Source of the DNA: SVQP01 sp045594705 | GTDB lineage: Bacteria > Bacillota > Clostridia > Oscillospirales > CAG-272 | Assembly (NCBI GenBank): GCA_045594705.1 | Contig: JAZNZB010000040.1 | Coordinates: 1 to 60,952 of the forward strand | Direction of reading: 5' to 3' | Length of the DNA: 60,952 bases | In this document: in pieces, positions 34,812-43,164 of the stretch | Numbering within the stretch: position 1 is the stretch's first letter | How the letters are laid out: every line of letters starts with the position of its first letter | Notes under the pieces: model-generated | Databases searched by the model: none | What the model saw: the letters and a program-made list of their open reading frames with translations, nothing else | What the model was told of the DNA's origin: nothing | Translations under genes and position numbers: made by a program

Positions 34812-34848
34812 ATTTTACCTTTTTTCATCGATCTGTGCAAGCAGATCG
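34812..34848 (-). promoter_or_regulatory. Promoter and palindromic operator of the MFS-glycosidase operon
   Basis: On the minus strand TTGCAC (34840-34835), a 17-nt spacer and TAAAAT (34817-34812) form a promoter. The palindrome CGATCTG-N6-CAGATCG (34829-34848) covers the -35 box, an arrangement that suggests repression. The cognate regulator is not in the operon. Confidence 0.65.
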
Positions 34849-34872
34849 ACAAAAAAAGTCAAAATACTTTTA

Positions 34873-34920
34873 CAAAAACAGACCCGTACCCAAACGATAT
34901 GAATCGTCGAAGTACGGGCC
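34873..34920 (-). terminator. Terminator of the LamG gene
   Basis: CCCGTAC (34883-34889) pairs with GTACGGG (34912-34918), with an inner CGAT/ATCG hairpin. On the minus strand the stem is followed by TCTGTTTTTGT. It separates the LamG unit from the MFS promoter. Confidence 0.75.
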
Positions 34921-34967
34921 TGAAGAATTTACGCGGCGATCACGCTATGATCGCACACGGTCGGATC

Positions 34968-36560
34968 TTAGTCCTTCTTCTTGAGTGCTACAAAAGCTGC
35001 AGCTGCTGCAACGACTGCAACCACGGATGCAGCAACAACAGACTTGCAGCCACCCTCGCTCTGCTCGGGAGCTTCGGTAGAGGGAGCCTCGGTCTTGTTC
35101 TCGTCAGGAGCCTCGGTCTTATCCTCGGTGGGCTTTTCGGTTTCGGGAGCTCTGGTGGGGATCTCCTCGCCTGCGTAAGCGTAAGCCGCTTCCTTGTTAG
35201 TGAAGAGCTGGATCTCTTCAACGTATACGGTAGAATCAGCGGTCATGTCGGGGAATGCAAGGCAGATCAGGTTGATGCCGCCCTCCCAGGTGTAGGACAG
35301 ATCGAAGATCAGATACTCGGTCTCGCCGTTTGCCTTGATCTCGTTAACATTTTCAGCAGCATTATCAAGTGCCTCATACCAAGCGTGATGATCACCGGCA
35401 GCGGGAACCAGGTTTACCTTGGTAATGCTTTCGCCTTCTGCCTTGAGCTTCACAACTGCATAAGGAATGTCTTCGCCGTTGAGCAGGGTCAGGCCTGCCT
35501 TACGGCAGTACTTGGAATAGTTGATCTGGATCATGGGAGTCAGAGGCAAGCCGCCTTCATCAAGATCGTATTCGGCATTGGGATTAACGCGTACGCCGGT
35601 CCAATCACCGTAGAGCTCCTGGTTGATGGAGTGCGTGCCGTAGAAGCCCTCGGTCTCAATCAGACCCAATTCAGAAGCCATGGGAATGACGTTGTTGAAG
35701 TATTCACCGGTAATGGCATCCTCAAAGGTTTCATCAGCGTCATCGTAACGAACCTGGGGAGGATAGTGAATGCCGAAGCGGTACTTTTCGTCGTCAGCCT
35801 CAGAGTTGTCCTTTACCTCTGCGGGGGTAAGAGCTCTGTCATAGAAACGAATGCTGTACAGGTCAGCTGCCCATGCACGCTGGGGATTATCGTGACCAAT
35901 GGTCAGGGTATCTGCAATATTGGTGTGCTCGGGCACGCCACGGCCTGCCTCGGTACCGTTGATGTAGATGATGCAAACGGGGCCACCCTCTGCGTTCATG
36001 TCAAAGGTGATTGCAATGGTGGAGCCGATGCCGTCACTCTCAAGTGCTGCAGCACCGTCATCAACCAAGGGGCGATCTGCGTTTCTGTCGTTGTACTTGT
36101 ACTCCAAGTAGTCTCTGTCCTCGTTCTGCTCGGGAACGCGGATGAAGAGAGAGAACTCGTCGTTATCCGAGCACATCAGAGTCACCCAGTGGGTTGCCTT
36201 GAGGTCAAGGTCGCCTGCAGAAAATTCAATGGTGTAAGCACTACTGTTGACAAGGTCAACAATTGCTTCGGGGAAGTAGTAGGATGCGGAATCAATGTGG
36301 AACGCGTTATCCGTCCAGTAGTTGGTTTCGTTTACGCGAACGTTGAAGTGGTTTCTGTTACCCGAGAGGTCTCTCCAGGTGGTGGTTTCGGAATCCTGAT
36401 AGCCGTTGGAATTGTTGGAACCGTCGTACCAAGCAACCAGACCGTCCTGAACGATCTCGGGCTCTGCAGCAGCGGAAGCGGTAAAGCCAAGGCAAGCCAG
36501 GCAGCCGATCAGCATGGTTGCAACCACTGCAAGTGATACGTAGAGTTTCAATGCGCGCAT
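34968..36560 (-). CDS. Secreted LamG-domain protein with GCK-type C-terminal tail
   Basis: The 530-residue protein has a signal peptide (cleavage near TASAAAEP). Residues about 37-270 form a LamG/concanavalin-like domain (DGLVAWYDGSNNSN, IRFYDRALTPAEVKDN), followed by a domain of unknown type (about 290-460). A Glu/Thr/Pro/Lys-rich linker leads to GGCKS, a hydrophobic helix and KKKD. The last block resembles a sorting signal, but with GCK in place of LPXTG. The giant protein at 45145-58227 ends the same way. It is monocistronic with its own promoter and terminator. Likely role: carbohydrate- or host-surface binding. Confidence 0.87.
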   Translation of the reverse strand: MRALKLYVSLAVVATMLIGCLACLGFTASAAAEPEIVQDGLVAWYDGSNNSNGYQDSETTTWRDLSGNRNHFNVRVNETNYWTDNAFHIDSASYYFPEAIVDLVNSSAYTIEFSAGDLDLKATHWVTLMCSDNDEFSLFIRVPEQNEDRDYLEYKYNDRNADRPLVDDGAAALESDGIGSTIAITFDMNAEGGPVCIIYINGTEAGRGVPEHTNIADTLTIGHDNPQRAWAADLYSIRFYDRALTPAEVKDNSEADDEKYRFGIHYPPQVRYDDADETFEDAITGEYFNNVIPMASELGLIETEGFYGTHSINQELYGDWTGVRVNPNAEYDLDEGGLPLTPMIQINYSKYCRKAGLTLLNGEDIPYAVVKLKAEGESITKVNLVPAAGDHHAWYEALDNAAENVNEIKANGETEYLIFDLSYTWEGGINLICLAFPDMTADSTVYVEEIQLFTNKEAAYAYAGEEIPTRAPETEKPTEDKTEAPDENKTEAPSTEAPEQSEGGCKSVVAASVVAVVAAAAAFVALKKKD

Positions 36561-36634
36561 AGGTATTTTCTCCTTTAATTATAATTTCACGGTGTACGTC
36601 CGTGCCGTAGCTGACAGTACTCCGTATTATAATA

Positions 36635-36663
36635 ATTATAAAACAACCCGATACAAATGTCAA
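36635..36663 (-). promoter_or_regulatory. Consensus promoter of the LamG gene
   Basis: On the minus strand TTGACA (36663-36658), 17 nt and TATAAT (36640-36635) match the consensus. The leader is about 70 nt. Confidence 0.85.
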
Positions 36664-36737
36664 CCCAAGGCAATTCCCTTTTCATGACATAACGTAATCC
36701 TTCTTTGACTATCTGCCCGTATCATGGCAATAAATGC

Positions 36738-36766
36738 TTGCCAAACGCACGCCGGCGTGGTATAAT
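36738..36766 (+). promoter_or_regulatory. Promoter of the YgjV/NAT_N/phosphatase operon
   Basis: TTGCCA (36738-36743), a 17-nt spacer and TATAAT (36761-36766) form a sigma-A promoter 44 nt before the first start codon. Confidence 0.75.
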
Positions 36767-36810
36767 GCATTGGTATTTCACTAAACATTTTCCCATTCAA
36801 GTGAGGCATT

Positions 36811-37362
36811 ATGCAACCTATAGAAATTGCCGGACAGATCATCAGCCTGATCGCCGTGATCCTGTCCTTTGTTACGTATCAAATGAAATCCAAAAAAGGC
36901 ATCATGGTCATGCTTTCCATCGCAACCGGCATCTCCTGTATCGCCTACGCACTGCTTGGCGGAACCGTCGCGCTGGTCCTCAATCTGGTCAGCATCGTGC
37001 GTAATATCTGCTTTTACCACAAGGATAAAAAAATCCTATCAAGCAAAGCCGTGCCCATCGTGCTCGCTCTGATCATGGGCGTGCTCAGCATCTTTACCTG
37101 GGAGGGCGCGCATTCCACGTTCTTTGTGGTGGGCCTGATGCTCAATACGCTCGCCATGGGCTATTTCAACGCGCAAAATCTGCGATGGAGCATTCTTCTG
37201 ACCTCCTCGCTGATCATGATCTACAATCTTTTCATCCCCTCCATCGGCGGGACGATCAACGAAGTGGTAGCCATCACATCGGCGGTGATCGGCATTATCC
37301 GTTACCGCAAAAAGGATGCCCCCGACGCACAAACAAATCAAAGAAAGGATATCAAGCTATGA
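36811..37362 (+). CDS. YgjV-like small membrane protein
   Basis: The 183-residue protein has about six short membrane helices (IIAGQIISLIAVILSFVTYQ region, IMVMLSIATGISCIAYALLG, VPIVLALIMGVLSIFTW). The pattern, with Q-K near the first helices and NEVVAI toward the end, matches the YgjV family, whose function is unknown. Its stop overlaps the next start by 4 bp, so the two are co-translated. Confidence 0.8.
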   Translation: MQPIEIAGQIISLIAVILSFVTYQMKSKKGIMVMLSIATGISCIAYALLGGTVALVLNLVSIVRNICFYHKDKKILSSKAVPIVLALIMGVLSIFTWEGAHSTFFVVGLMLNTLAMGYFNAQNLRWSILLTSSLIMIYNLFIPSIGGTINEVVAITSAVIGIIRYRKKDAPDAQTNQRKDIKL

Positions 37363-38276
37363 AGCACATGAATGCTCAGGTAGAACAGCTGCTGCAAACC
37401 AATTACATCCCCGAGGTCGCGCAAGGCATTCGCGAGCTTGAACAGATGTTAGACGAGAACGAGGCTCTTGCCGCTGCGCACGACGATATCGTGCATCGCT
37501 ACGTGGTGACAGAAACGCTTTCCATGGCGGATGCGCTGACCGAACTCAAGGCGTTGGCAGAAAAATTTGACAAAAACGAATACTCGCTCGATCTTTTGCT
37601 GATTCTGAACAGCCTGCCCACTCTGTACCAAAAATACAAGCAGAACAATATCCCCGACGAGATCTTTTTCGAATCCATGGACGATATTCGCTGCAAGGTC
37701 AACGAATGTGTGGAATGCAAGGGCGTTGTGGGCACATTCGTGGCCGATTGGTACGACAGATTTTTCAAGCTGACCTGCTTTGCTTACGGTCGCTTCCAGT
37801 ACGAAGTCATGACCTACGAGGGCGAGAACTTTACCATGTCCTCGGGCAAGATTTTCAAAACCGGCGACAAATACATCAATATGCACATTCCCTCGCGCGG
37901 CATCCCGCTGACAGACGAGGTGCGCCTCGCTTCCTACCGCGCAGCTTACCCACACTTCTCTTCCCTGTTTGAGGACGGCATCGTGATCTTCGGCTGCTCC
38001 TCCTGGCTGCTCTACCCCAGACATCGCGAATTTTTACCCGCCGGCATGAACCTCTTGAAATTCATGGGAGATTTTGAAATGGTCAACTGGAAGGAGACCC
38101 CCGAGGATTTCCATGACAGATGGCGTCTGTACGGCAAGCACGCCGCACTTCCGGACGATCAGCTGCCCTGTGATACCACCATGCGCCGCGCGTATGCAAC
38201 ATGGCTGCAGGCCGGCAACCCCACGGGTCGCGGCTTTGGCATTTTCGCCTTTGACGGCAAAGAAATTCTGAAATAA
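37359..38276 (+). CDS. Acyltransferase-domain protein (NAT_N/GNAT_C type)
   Basis: From the ATG at 37359 (AAAGGAT upstream) the protein has 305 residues. An N-terminal helical region is followed by a GNAT_C-like part (VWNECVECKGVVG region, FQYEVM, INMHIPSRGIPLTDE, RHREFLPAGMN). This composition is seen in clostridial proteins annotated as acyltransferase-domain-containing. No conventional acetyl-CoA motif was identified with certainty. The stop lies 14 nt before the phosphatase gene. Substrate unknown. Confidence 0.72.
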   Translation: MKHMNAQVEQLLQTNYIPEVAQGIRELEQMLDENEALAAAHDDIVHRYVVTETLSMADALTELKALAEKFDKNEYSLDLLLILNSLPTLYQKYKQNNIPDEIFFESMDDIRCKVNECVECKGVVGTFVADWYDRFFKLTCFAYGRFQYEVMTYEGENFTMSSGKIFKTGDKYINMHIPSRGIPLTDEVRLASYRAAYPHFSSLFEDGIVIFGCSSWLLYPRHREFLPAGMNLLKFMGDFEMVNWKETPEDFHDRWRLYGKHAALPDDQLPCDTTMRRAYATWLQAGNPTGRGFGIFAFDGKEILK

Positions 38277-38290
38277 AAGGGAGTCATGCA

Positions 38291-39070
38291 ATGAAAAACA
38301 AGGTCATTCTCATTTCGATCGACGGTGCGCGCGCGGATGCAATGCATCTGTGCGGCAACCCTTACGTAAAAACGCTGGAGCAGCTTTGCACCTATAATTA
38401 CAATTCGCAAGCCGTGCTTCCCTCGGACACCTTCCCCTGCCACTATTCCATGACCCACGGCCAAACACCCGACCGTCACGGGATCAAAACCAACATTTAC
38501 GTCAAGCCGGAAAATCCCACACCCGGTATTTTTGAGACCGTGCGCAACGCCGGTGGCACGACCGGTATGTTCTATAACTGGGACTATCTGCGCGATCTTG
38601 CCTCTCCCGGCAGCTACACCTTCTCGTTCTGCCTGAACATCGATTACGACGACCTTTCGGATACCGCAGTCACCGATCATTGCCTGATGGCCATCGACCG
38701 CTACCATCCCGATTTTGTCATGCTGTATATGCTGGATCTGGACGAAAAGGGCGGTCACTCCAAGGGCTGGATGAGCGAGGAATATCTGCGCCGCCTGTCC
38801 ATCGCGATCGACAACGTCAAGCGTGTGATCGACGCATGTGGCGAGGAATATTCCATTGTGATCACAGCTGACCACGGCGGTCATGATTTCACGCACGGCT
38901 CGGCCGCTCCCGAGGACATGACCATTCCGCTGTTTTTGTTCGGCCCCGACTTTGAGCCGGGAAAGACCGTGGAAAACACTTCCCTGATCGATATTACTCC
39001 CACCATTGCGGCGGTGATGGGCATTGAACCGCATCCCGATTGGGACGGTCGCTCGCTGATCAATGCTTAA
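38291..39070 (+). CDS. Alkaline phosphatase superfamily hydrolase (phosphodiesterase/phosphatase type)
   Basis: The 259-residue cytoplasmic protein shows the metal sites of the superfamily: Asp11 in ISIDGAR, the likely nucleophile Thr47 in PSDTFPC, DLDEKGGHS and TADHGGHDFTHG. Members include nucleotide pyrophosphatases, phosphodiesterases and sulfatase relatives; the exact substrate cannot be inferred. It is shorter than most. GGGAG precedes the start and a terminator follows. Confidence 0.88.
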   Translation: MKNKVILISIDGARADAMHLCGNPYVKTLEQLCTYNYNSQAVLPSDTFPCHYSMTHGQTPDRHGIKTNIYVKPENPTPGIFETVRNAGGTTGMFYNWDYLRDLASPGSYTFSFCLNIDYDDLSDTAVTDHCLMAIDRYHPDFVMLYMLDLDEKGGHSKGWMSEEYLRRLSIAIDNVKRVIDACGEEYSIVITADHGGHDFTHGSAAPEDMTIPLFLFGPDFEPGKTVENTSLIDITPTIAAVMGIEPHPDWDGRSLINA

Positions 39071-39083
39071 TGCTTAAATAACA

Positions 39084-39123
39084 AAGCGGATACCCTCCAA
39101 CATCCGGGGTATCCGCTTTTTTC
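39084..39123. terminator. Bidirectional terminator between phosphatase and AraC genes
   Basis: AGCGGATACCC and GGGTATCCGCT form an 11-bp stem. It is followed by TTTTTTC on the plus strand and TTTGTTATTT on the minus strand, so it serves both convergent units. Confidence 0.85.
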
Positions 39124-39137
39124 ATGCTTTCCATGAA

Positions 39138-39932
39138 TCAGTATTCTCTTTTCAACCGATATTCGTTCGGATTGATGCCAACCAGCTGCTTGAAGCTGCG
39201 GTAAAAGCTGCTTTGCGTAGCATACCCGCATTTCATGGCAATATCGAAGATGCTCTCGTCGGTATTGCGCAACAGATAGCACGCACGATTGATCTTGATA
39301 TTGCGCACGTACTCCGAATACGGAACGCCCACGCTTTTATGGAACATGCGGGAAAGGTACGCTTCGTTGTAACGCAATTCCCGCGCAAGCTCATGCAGCG
39401 TACAGGGCTTATCCACGTGGCTCTCGATATAGGTAAATATATCGCGCAAAAGTCCGTTGTCGGCAGCATTTGCGTCCTTCTCGGAATGGTCAAGCTCCCG
39501 GTAAAACAAGGAGCACACAAGGTATAAAAATCCTTTGATGGCAGCAATATCATTGCTCTGCTGCGCATGAAGGAAAATATCCTTGTACAGATCGGAAACG
39601 TCGTGCAGCACAATCGAAGGCAAGCGGTAATTGGACAGTGCCTCCGAAATTGCCGCAATCAGGTCGCCCGAGAATACACAAAGCAAAATCTCATTGCTCT
39701 TACCTGCTTCGGTTTCATAGCTGTGGATCCTGTGAGGCTTGACCAATATCAGGTCTTTTTCGCGTAAATGATACGTTTCCTTGTCGATCTGCATATTCAT
39801 TTCACCCTGCAGTACAAGCACCATCTCATAGCTTCGATGCATGTGCAGGGGAAAGGAATGATCGGTATTCCGTTCATACAAGAAGTGATTGGCACTGATA
39901 CCATGCTCGATCTCGTAAAATATCATATTCAT
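39138..39932 (-). CDS. AraC family regulator with cupin sensor domain
   Basis: The ATG at 39932 follows AAAGGAGG by 7 nt, giving 264 residues. The N-terminal cupin barrel (HSFPLHMHRSYEMVLVLQGE) would bind a sugar. The C-terminal pair of HTHs (about 165-262) contains LHELARELRYNEAYLSRMF and IFDIAMKCGYATQSSFYRSF. It lies 93 nt behind xylB with no terminator between, so it is probably the xylose-responsive activator of xylAB and is co-transcribed with them. Confidence 0.9.
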   Translation of the reverse strand: MNMIFYEIEHGISANHFLYERNTDHSFPLHMHRSYEMVLVLQGEMNMQIDKETYHLREKDLILVKPHRIHSYETEAGKSNEILLCVFSGDLIAAISEALSNYRLPSIVLHDVSDLYKDIFLHAQQSNDIAAIKGFLYLVCSLFYRELDHSEKDANAADNGLLRDIFTYIESHVDKPCTLHELARELRYNEAYLSRMFHKSVGVPYSEYVRNIKINRACYLLRNTDESIFDIAMKCGYATQSSFYRSFKQLVGINPNEYRLKREY

Positions 39933-40025
39933 AGCGCATCCTCCTTTCCTGTCCTCTGTATTGAGTGCGTGTTTCTGACGCGCCGATCCGGGCGGCACCG
40001 TCACCTGGTCACACTGCATCAGACA

Positions 40026-41441
40026 TCAAAAAACTTCCTTCAAAGCGGGATAAAGCTTTTTATAGGTTGCATATCCGCGATCATATACCTGCTGCAGATC
40101 AGGCTCGCACTTGACCGCCAAGGTCTTTTCCACGATTGCATCCGCTGCCTCGTAAACAGTTTCGTACTCCTTGCAGGCAGTCATCGCCAACAAAGCACCG
40201 CCCATCGAGGGACCCTGCTCGGACTTGGTCAAATAAATATCCGCGCCAAGAACGTTTGCAAGTACAGTCTGCCATACCTTGCTGACCGCACCGCCGCCGC
40301 AAAGCACAGCCCGATCGATCCTGACGCCGCCTGCCTCCACGCAATCGCGCAGCGCATATGCCACGCCCTCCAGCACCGCAAGGCTCATATCCTCGCGCGA
40401 GGTGCCGGCGGACAAGCCGACAAACGCACCGCGGGCGTTGACGTCGTTATGCGGGCAACGCTCACCCGTCAGATAAGGCAGGAAATACACGCCTGTCTGA
40501 CCGTATTTCGGCTCTGCGGGGTCGCCGTAATCCGCATCCAGAATATCCTTGATCCACCACTTATTGCAGCTTGCCGCAGATAAGATGCAGCCCATAAGAT
40601 GATACTTGCCGTTGGCGTGCGCAAAATTGTGCAAAGCGGTACCGCACTCGGTATTGAACTTATCGCACGGCAAAAACACCGTACCGCTGGTTCCCAGCGA
40701 AATGCTGCAATCCCCGTCGCGCAGGGTCGCGGTGCCGATTGCTGCACCCGCATTGTCGCCCGCGCCCGCACAGAGAATAGCCTCGGGCAGTCCGTACTCC
40801 TCCTTAAGACGTCCGGTTGCCTCATAGCTCTCATACAAGGCAGGAAGCATATCTTGCGTAATGCCGCAGATCTCACACATTTGGGAGGACCAGCACTTGT
40901 TCTGCACGTCCAGAAGCAGCATGCCTGCCGCATCGGAATATTCAGAGGAAAAGACTCCGGTCAGGCGGTAAGCAAGATAGTCCTTGGGCAGGCAGATCTT
41001 TCTGACCTTGGCGAAAATCTCGGGCTCGTTCTCCTTTACCCACAGGATCTTGGGCGCAGTAAAGCCGGGGAAGGCAATGTTGCCGGTATAGTCCGGAAGC
41101 ACGCCAAGGCTGTTGAGGTATGCGGTCTGCTCGGTGCTTCGTCCGTCATTCCAGAGGATGGCCGGGCGAAGGACCTCGTCATGCTCGTCCAGCAGGACAA
41201 GCCCATGCATCTGCCCCGCGATACCCACGCCCTTGACGTCCTTTTCTCTTCCCTGAGCAAGAACGCGAAGGATCTCAACCGCGGCATTGTACCAATCCTC
41301 GGGGGATTGCTCGCTCCAATTTGTAAAAGGAGAGGATACCTGATAGCTGACGCTGTGCTCGCCCAGAATTCTGCCCTCTCTATCGGTCAATATGCCCTTG
41401 CACGCAGACGTTCCAAGGTCAATGCCAATGTAAAAGTTCAT
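40026..41441 (-). CDS. xylB: Xylulokinase
   Basis: Phosphorylates D-xylulose to xylulose-5-phosphate with ATP. The 471-residue FGGY-family protein opens with YIGIDLGTSACKGIL, has GIAGQMHGLV and DECGAGDNAGAAIG-type ATP contacts (CAGAGDNAGAAIG), and GGGAVSKVWQ toward the end. GGAG precedes the ATG, which lies one nucleotide after the xylA stop codon. It is of usual length and complete. Confidence 0.95.
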   Translation of the reverse strand: MNFYIGIDLGTSACKGILTDREGRILGEHSVSYQVSSPFTNWSEQSPEDWYNAAVEILRVLAQGREKDVKGVGIAGQMHGLVLLDEHDEVLRPAILWNDGRSTEQTAYLNSLGVLPDYTGNIAFPGFTAPKILWVKENEPEIFAKVRKICLPKDYLAYRLTGVFSSEYSDAAGMLLLDVQNKCWSSQMCEICGITQDMLPALYESYEATGRLKEEYGLPEAILCAGAGDNAGAAIGTATLRDGDCSISLGTSGTVFLPCDKFNTECGTALHNFAHANGKYHLMGCILSAASCNKWWIKDILDADYGDPAEPKYGQTGVYFLPYLTGERCPHNDVNARGAFVGLSAGTSREDMSLAVLEGVAYALRDCVEAGGVRIDRAVLCGGGAVSKVWQTVLANVLGADIYLTKSEQGPSMGGALLAMTACKEYETVYEAADAIVEKTLAVKCEPDLQQVYDRGYATYKKLYPALKEVF

Positions 41442-41442
41442 A

Positions 41443-42750
41443 TCAGACTCCAGAAAAAAGGATGTTATTCAAAACGGATTCGAGATATTCCTGTCTGCCG
41501 CTTGCGGGAATGACGTCGGTCAGCCCGGCAGCATATGCAGCCAGAGACTCCAGCGTCTCTTTTCCTTCTCTGATCGACTTGCCGATGCCGTCATTGTAAG
41601 ATGCGTAGCGATTTGCAACAAACTCGTCGATTCTGCCGTCCTCAATGATCTGGTAAGCCTTGATCAGACCAAGCGCAAACGCATCCATGCCTGCGATATA
41701 GGAGAGCAGCACGTCCTCAAAGGTGTTGGACTGTCTGCGCGCCTTTGCGTCAAAGTTCAGACCGCCGTTGGTAAAGCCGCCTGCCTTGATCACCTCGTAC
41801 ATGCAAAGCGTGGTGTCGTAGATGTTGGTCGGGAACTGGTCGGTATCCCAGCCAAGCAGCATATCGCCCTGGTTTGCGTCGATCGAGCCGAAAATGCCGT
41901 TTACGGTTGCCATGCGCAGCTCATGCTGGAAGGTATGGCCTGCAAGCGTTGCGTGGTTTGCCTCAATGTTCATCTTGAAGTCGTCCATCAGGCCGTAGGT
42001 GCGCAGGAAGTTTGCGCAGGTTGCAACGTCAAAATCATACTGATGCTTGGTAGGCTCCTTGGGCTTGGGCTCAATGTAAAAGTCTCCGGTAAAGCCGTGT
42101 GCACGACCGTAGTCGCGTGCCATGGTCAAGAACTTGCCCATGTTATCCAGCTCCAGAGCAACGTCGGTGTTGATCAGCGTATCATAGCCTTCTCTGCCGC
42201 CCCAGAATACGTAACCGGGAGCACCCAGCTTGATGGCAGCATCGATGCCTGCCTTGACCTTGCCTGCTGCGATGGCGTAAACGTTTGCATCGGGGCTGGT
42301 GGAAGCGCCGGCCATAAACATTTTGTTGCCAAACATGTTGGCAGTCACCCACAAAGGCTTGATACCGGTTGCATTCTGCTTTTCGAGCAGATAATCGGTC
42401 ATGATCTCCAGGTTTGCAATGCTCTCTGCAAGCGTTGCACCCTCGGGAGCAATGTCAACGTCATGGAAGCAATAGTACTCAATGCCCAGCTTCTGCATCA
42501 AATCAAACGCAAAGTCCACCTTTGCCTTATGCATCTCAATGCCGCTCTTGCCAAAGGTCTTGTCCATGGTGTCGCCGCCGAACATATCCGTGCCCGAAGC
42601 ATTGCAGGTGTGCCACCAGCTCAATGCAAAGCGCAGATGCTCTGCCATGGTCTTGCCGCCGATCACGCGGTCCTTGTCATAATAACGGAAAGAGTAAGGA
42701 TTTTTGCTGTCAGCGCCCTCAAAGAGGATCTTTTCTGCTATAGTGTTCAT
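41443..42750 (-). CDS. xylA: Xylose isomerase
   Basis: Interconverts D-xylose and D-xylulose. From the ATG at 42750 the protein has 435 residues, the usual class II length. The catalytic His96 and Asp99 occur in FHDVDIAPEG, and metal-ligand motifs include IEPKPKEPTKHQYD and NIEANHATLAGHTF. The best ribosome binding site (AAAGGA) is 12 nt upstream; an in-frame ATG seven codons earlier has no RBS. It is followed by xylB. Confidence 0.95.
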   Translation of the reverse strand: MNTIAEKILFEGADSKNPYSFRYYDKDRVIGGKTMAEHLRFALSWWHTCNASGTDMFGGDTMDKTFGKSGIEMHKAKVDFAFDLMQKLGIEYYCFHDVDIAPEGATLAESIANLEIMTDYLLEKQNATGIKPLWVTANMFGNKMFMAGASTSPDANVYAIAAGKVKAGIDAAIKLGAPGYVFWGGREGYDTLINTDVALELDNMGKFLTMARDYGRAHGFTGDFYIEPKPKEPTKHQYDFDVATCANFLRTYGLMDDFKMNIEANHATLAGHTFQHELRMATVNGIFGSIDANQGDMLLGWDTDQFPTNIYDTTLCMYEVIKAGGFTNGGLNFDAKARRQSNTFEDVLLSYIAGMDAFALGLIKAYQIIEDGRIDEFVANRYASYNDGIGKSIREGKETLESLAAYAAGLTDVIPASGRQEYLESVLNNILFSGV

Positions 42751-42778
42751 AAGAATTGAAATTCCTTTCATGTATTAA

Positions 42779-42803
42779 GTTACAATGTTACAATTTTATT
42801 ATA
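42779..42803 (-). promoter_or_regulatory. xylA -10 element and tandem octamer repeat
   Basis: On the minus strand TATAAT lies at 42803-42798. Immediately downstream, covering the probable start site, is a perfect tandem repeat of GTTACAAT (42779-42786 and 42787-42794 on the plus strand). No good -35 box was seen, consistent with activator dependence. The repeat is a candidate regulator site. Confidence 0.5.
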
Positions 42804-43084
42804 TCATATGTCTCCCCGTTTCGCATTCGCATTTTTTGCTATATTTTATCCATTTCGATACTTTCTCATTGTTGTACTTTGTCTTTCTTTGACCTTTTGG
42901 CATTTCCGCCTTCGCCCGATCATGACAGAGGCCACCCTTCGACATGATTTTTTCATCGGCAGCTCCTTCCTTCTCTCTCCGTTAAAGTCGGAATGCATGC
43001 ATATCCTTGTCAAGAAAACGCGCAGTTACCCGAACAAATCAAAGCTCTCCTTTTCCTTCCATATAAAAATCTCCGAATTTCATC

Positions 43085-43112
43085 TTGCTTTTTTTCTATT
43101 CGGTGATATAAT
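43085..43112 (+). promoter_or_regulatory. Promoter of the M13 peptidase gene
   Basis: TTGCTT (43085-43090), a 16-nt spacer and TATAAT (43107-43112) lie 52 nt before the start codon. The 280 nt upstream, to the xylA promoter, show no gene. Confidence 0.65.
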
Positions 43113-43164
43113 AGAGATTAGCAGAGCATTTTTGCTCAATCTGCACGATAACAGGAGAAATATT

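Noticed and set aside
42808..43164. A 119-codon N-terminal extension of the M13 peptidase
   Set aside because: It lies upstream of a promoter and RBS, and the sequence is Phe/Ser/Leu-rich low-quality coding with no signal-peptide logic.
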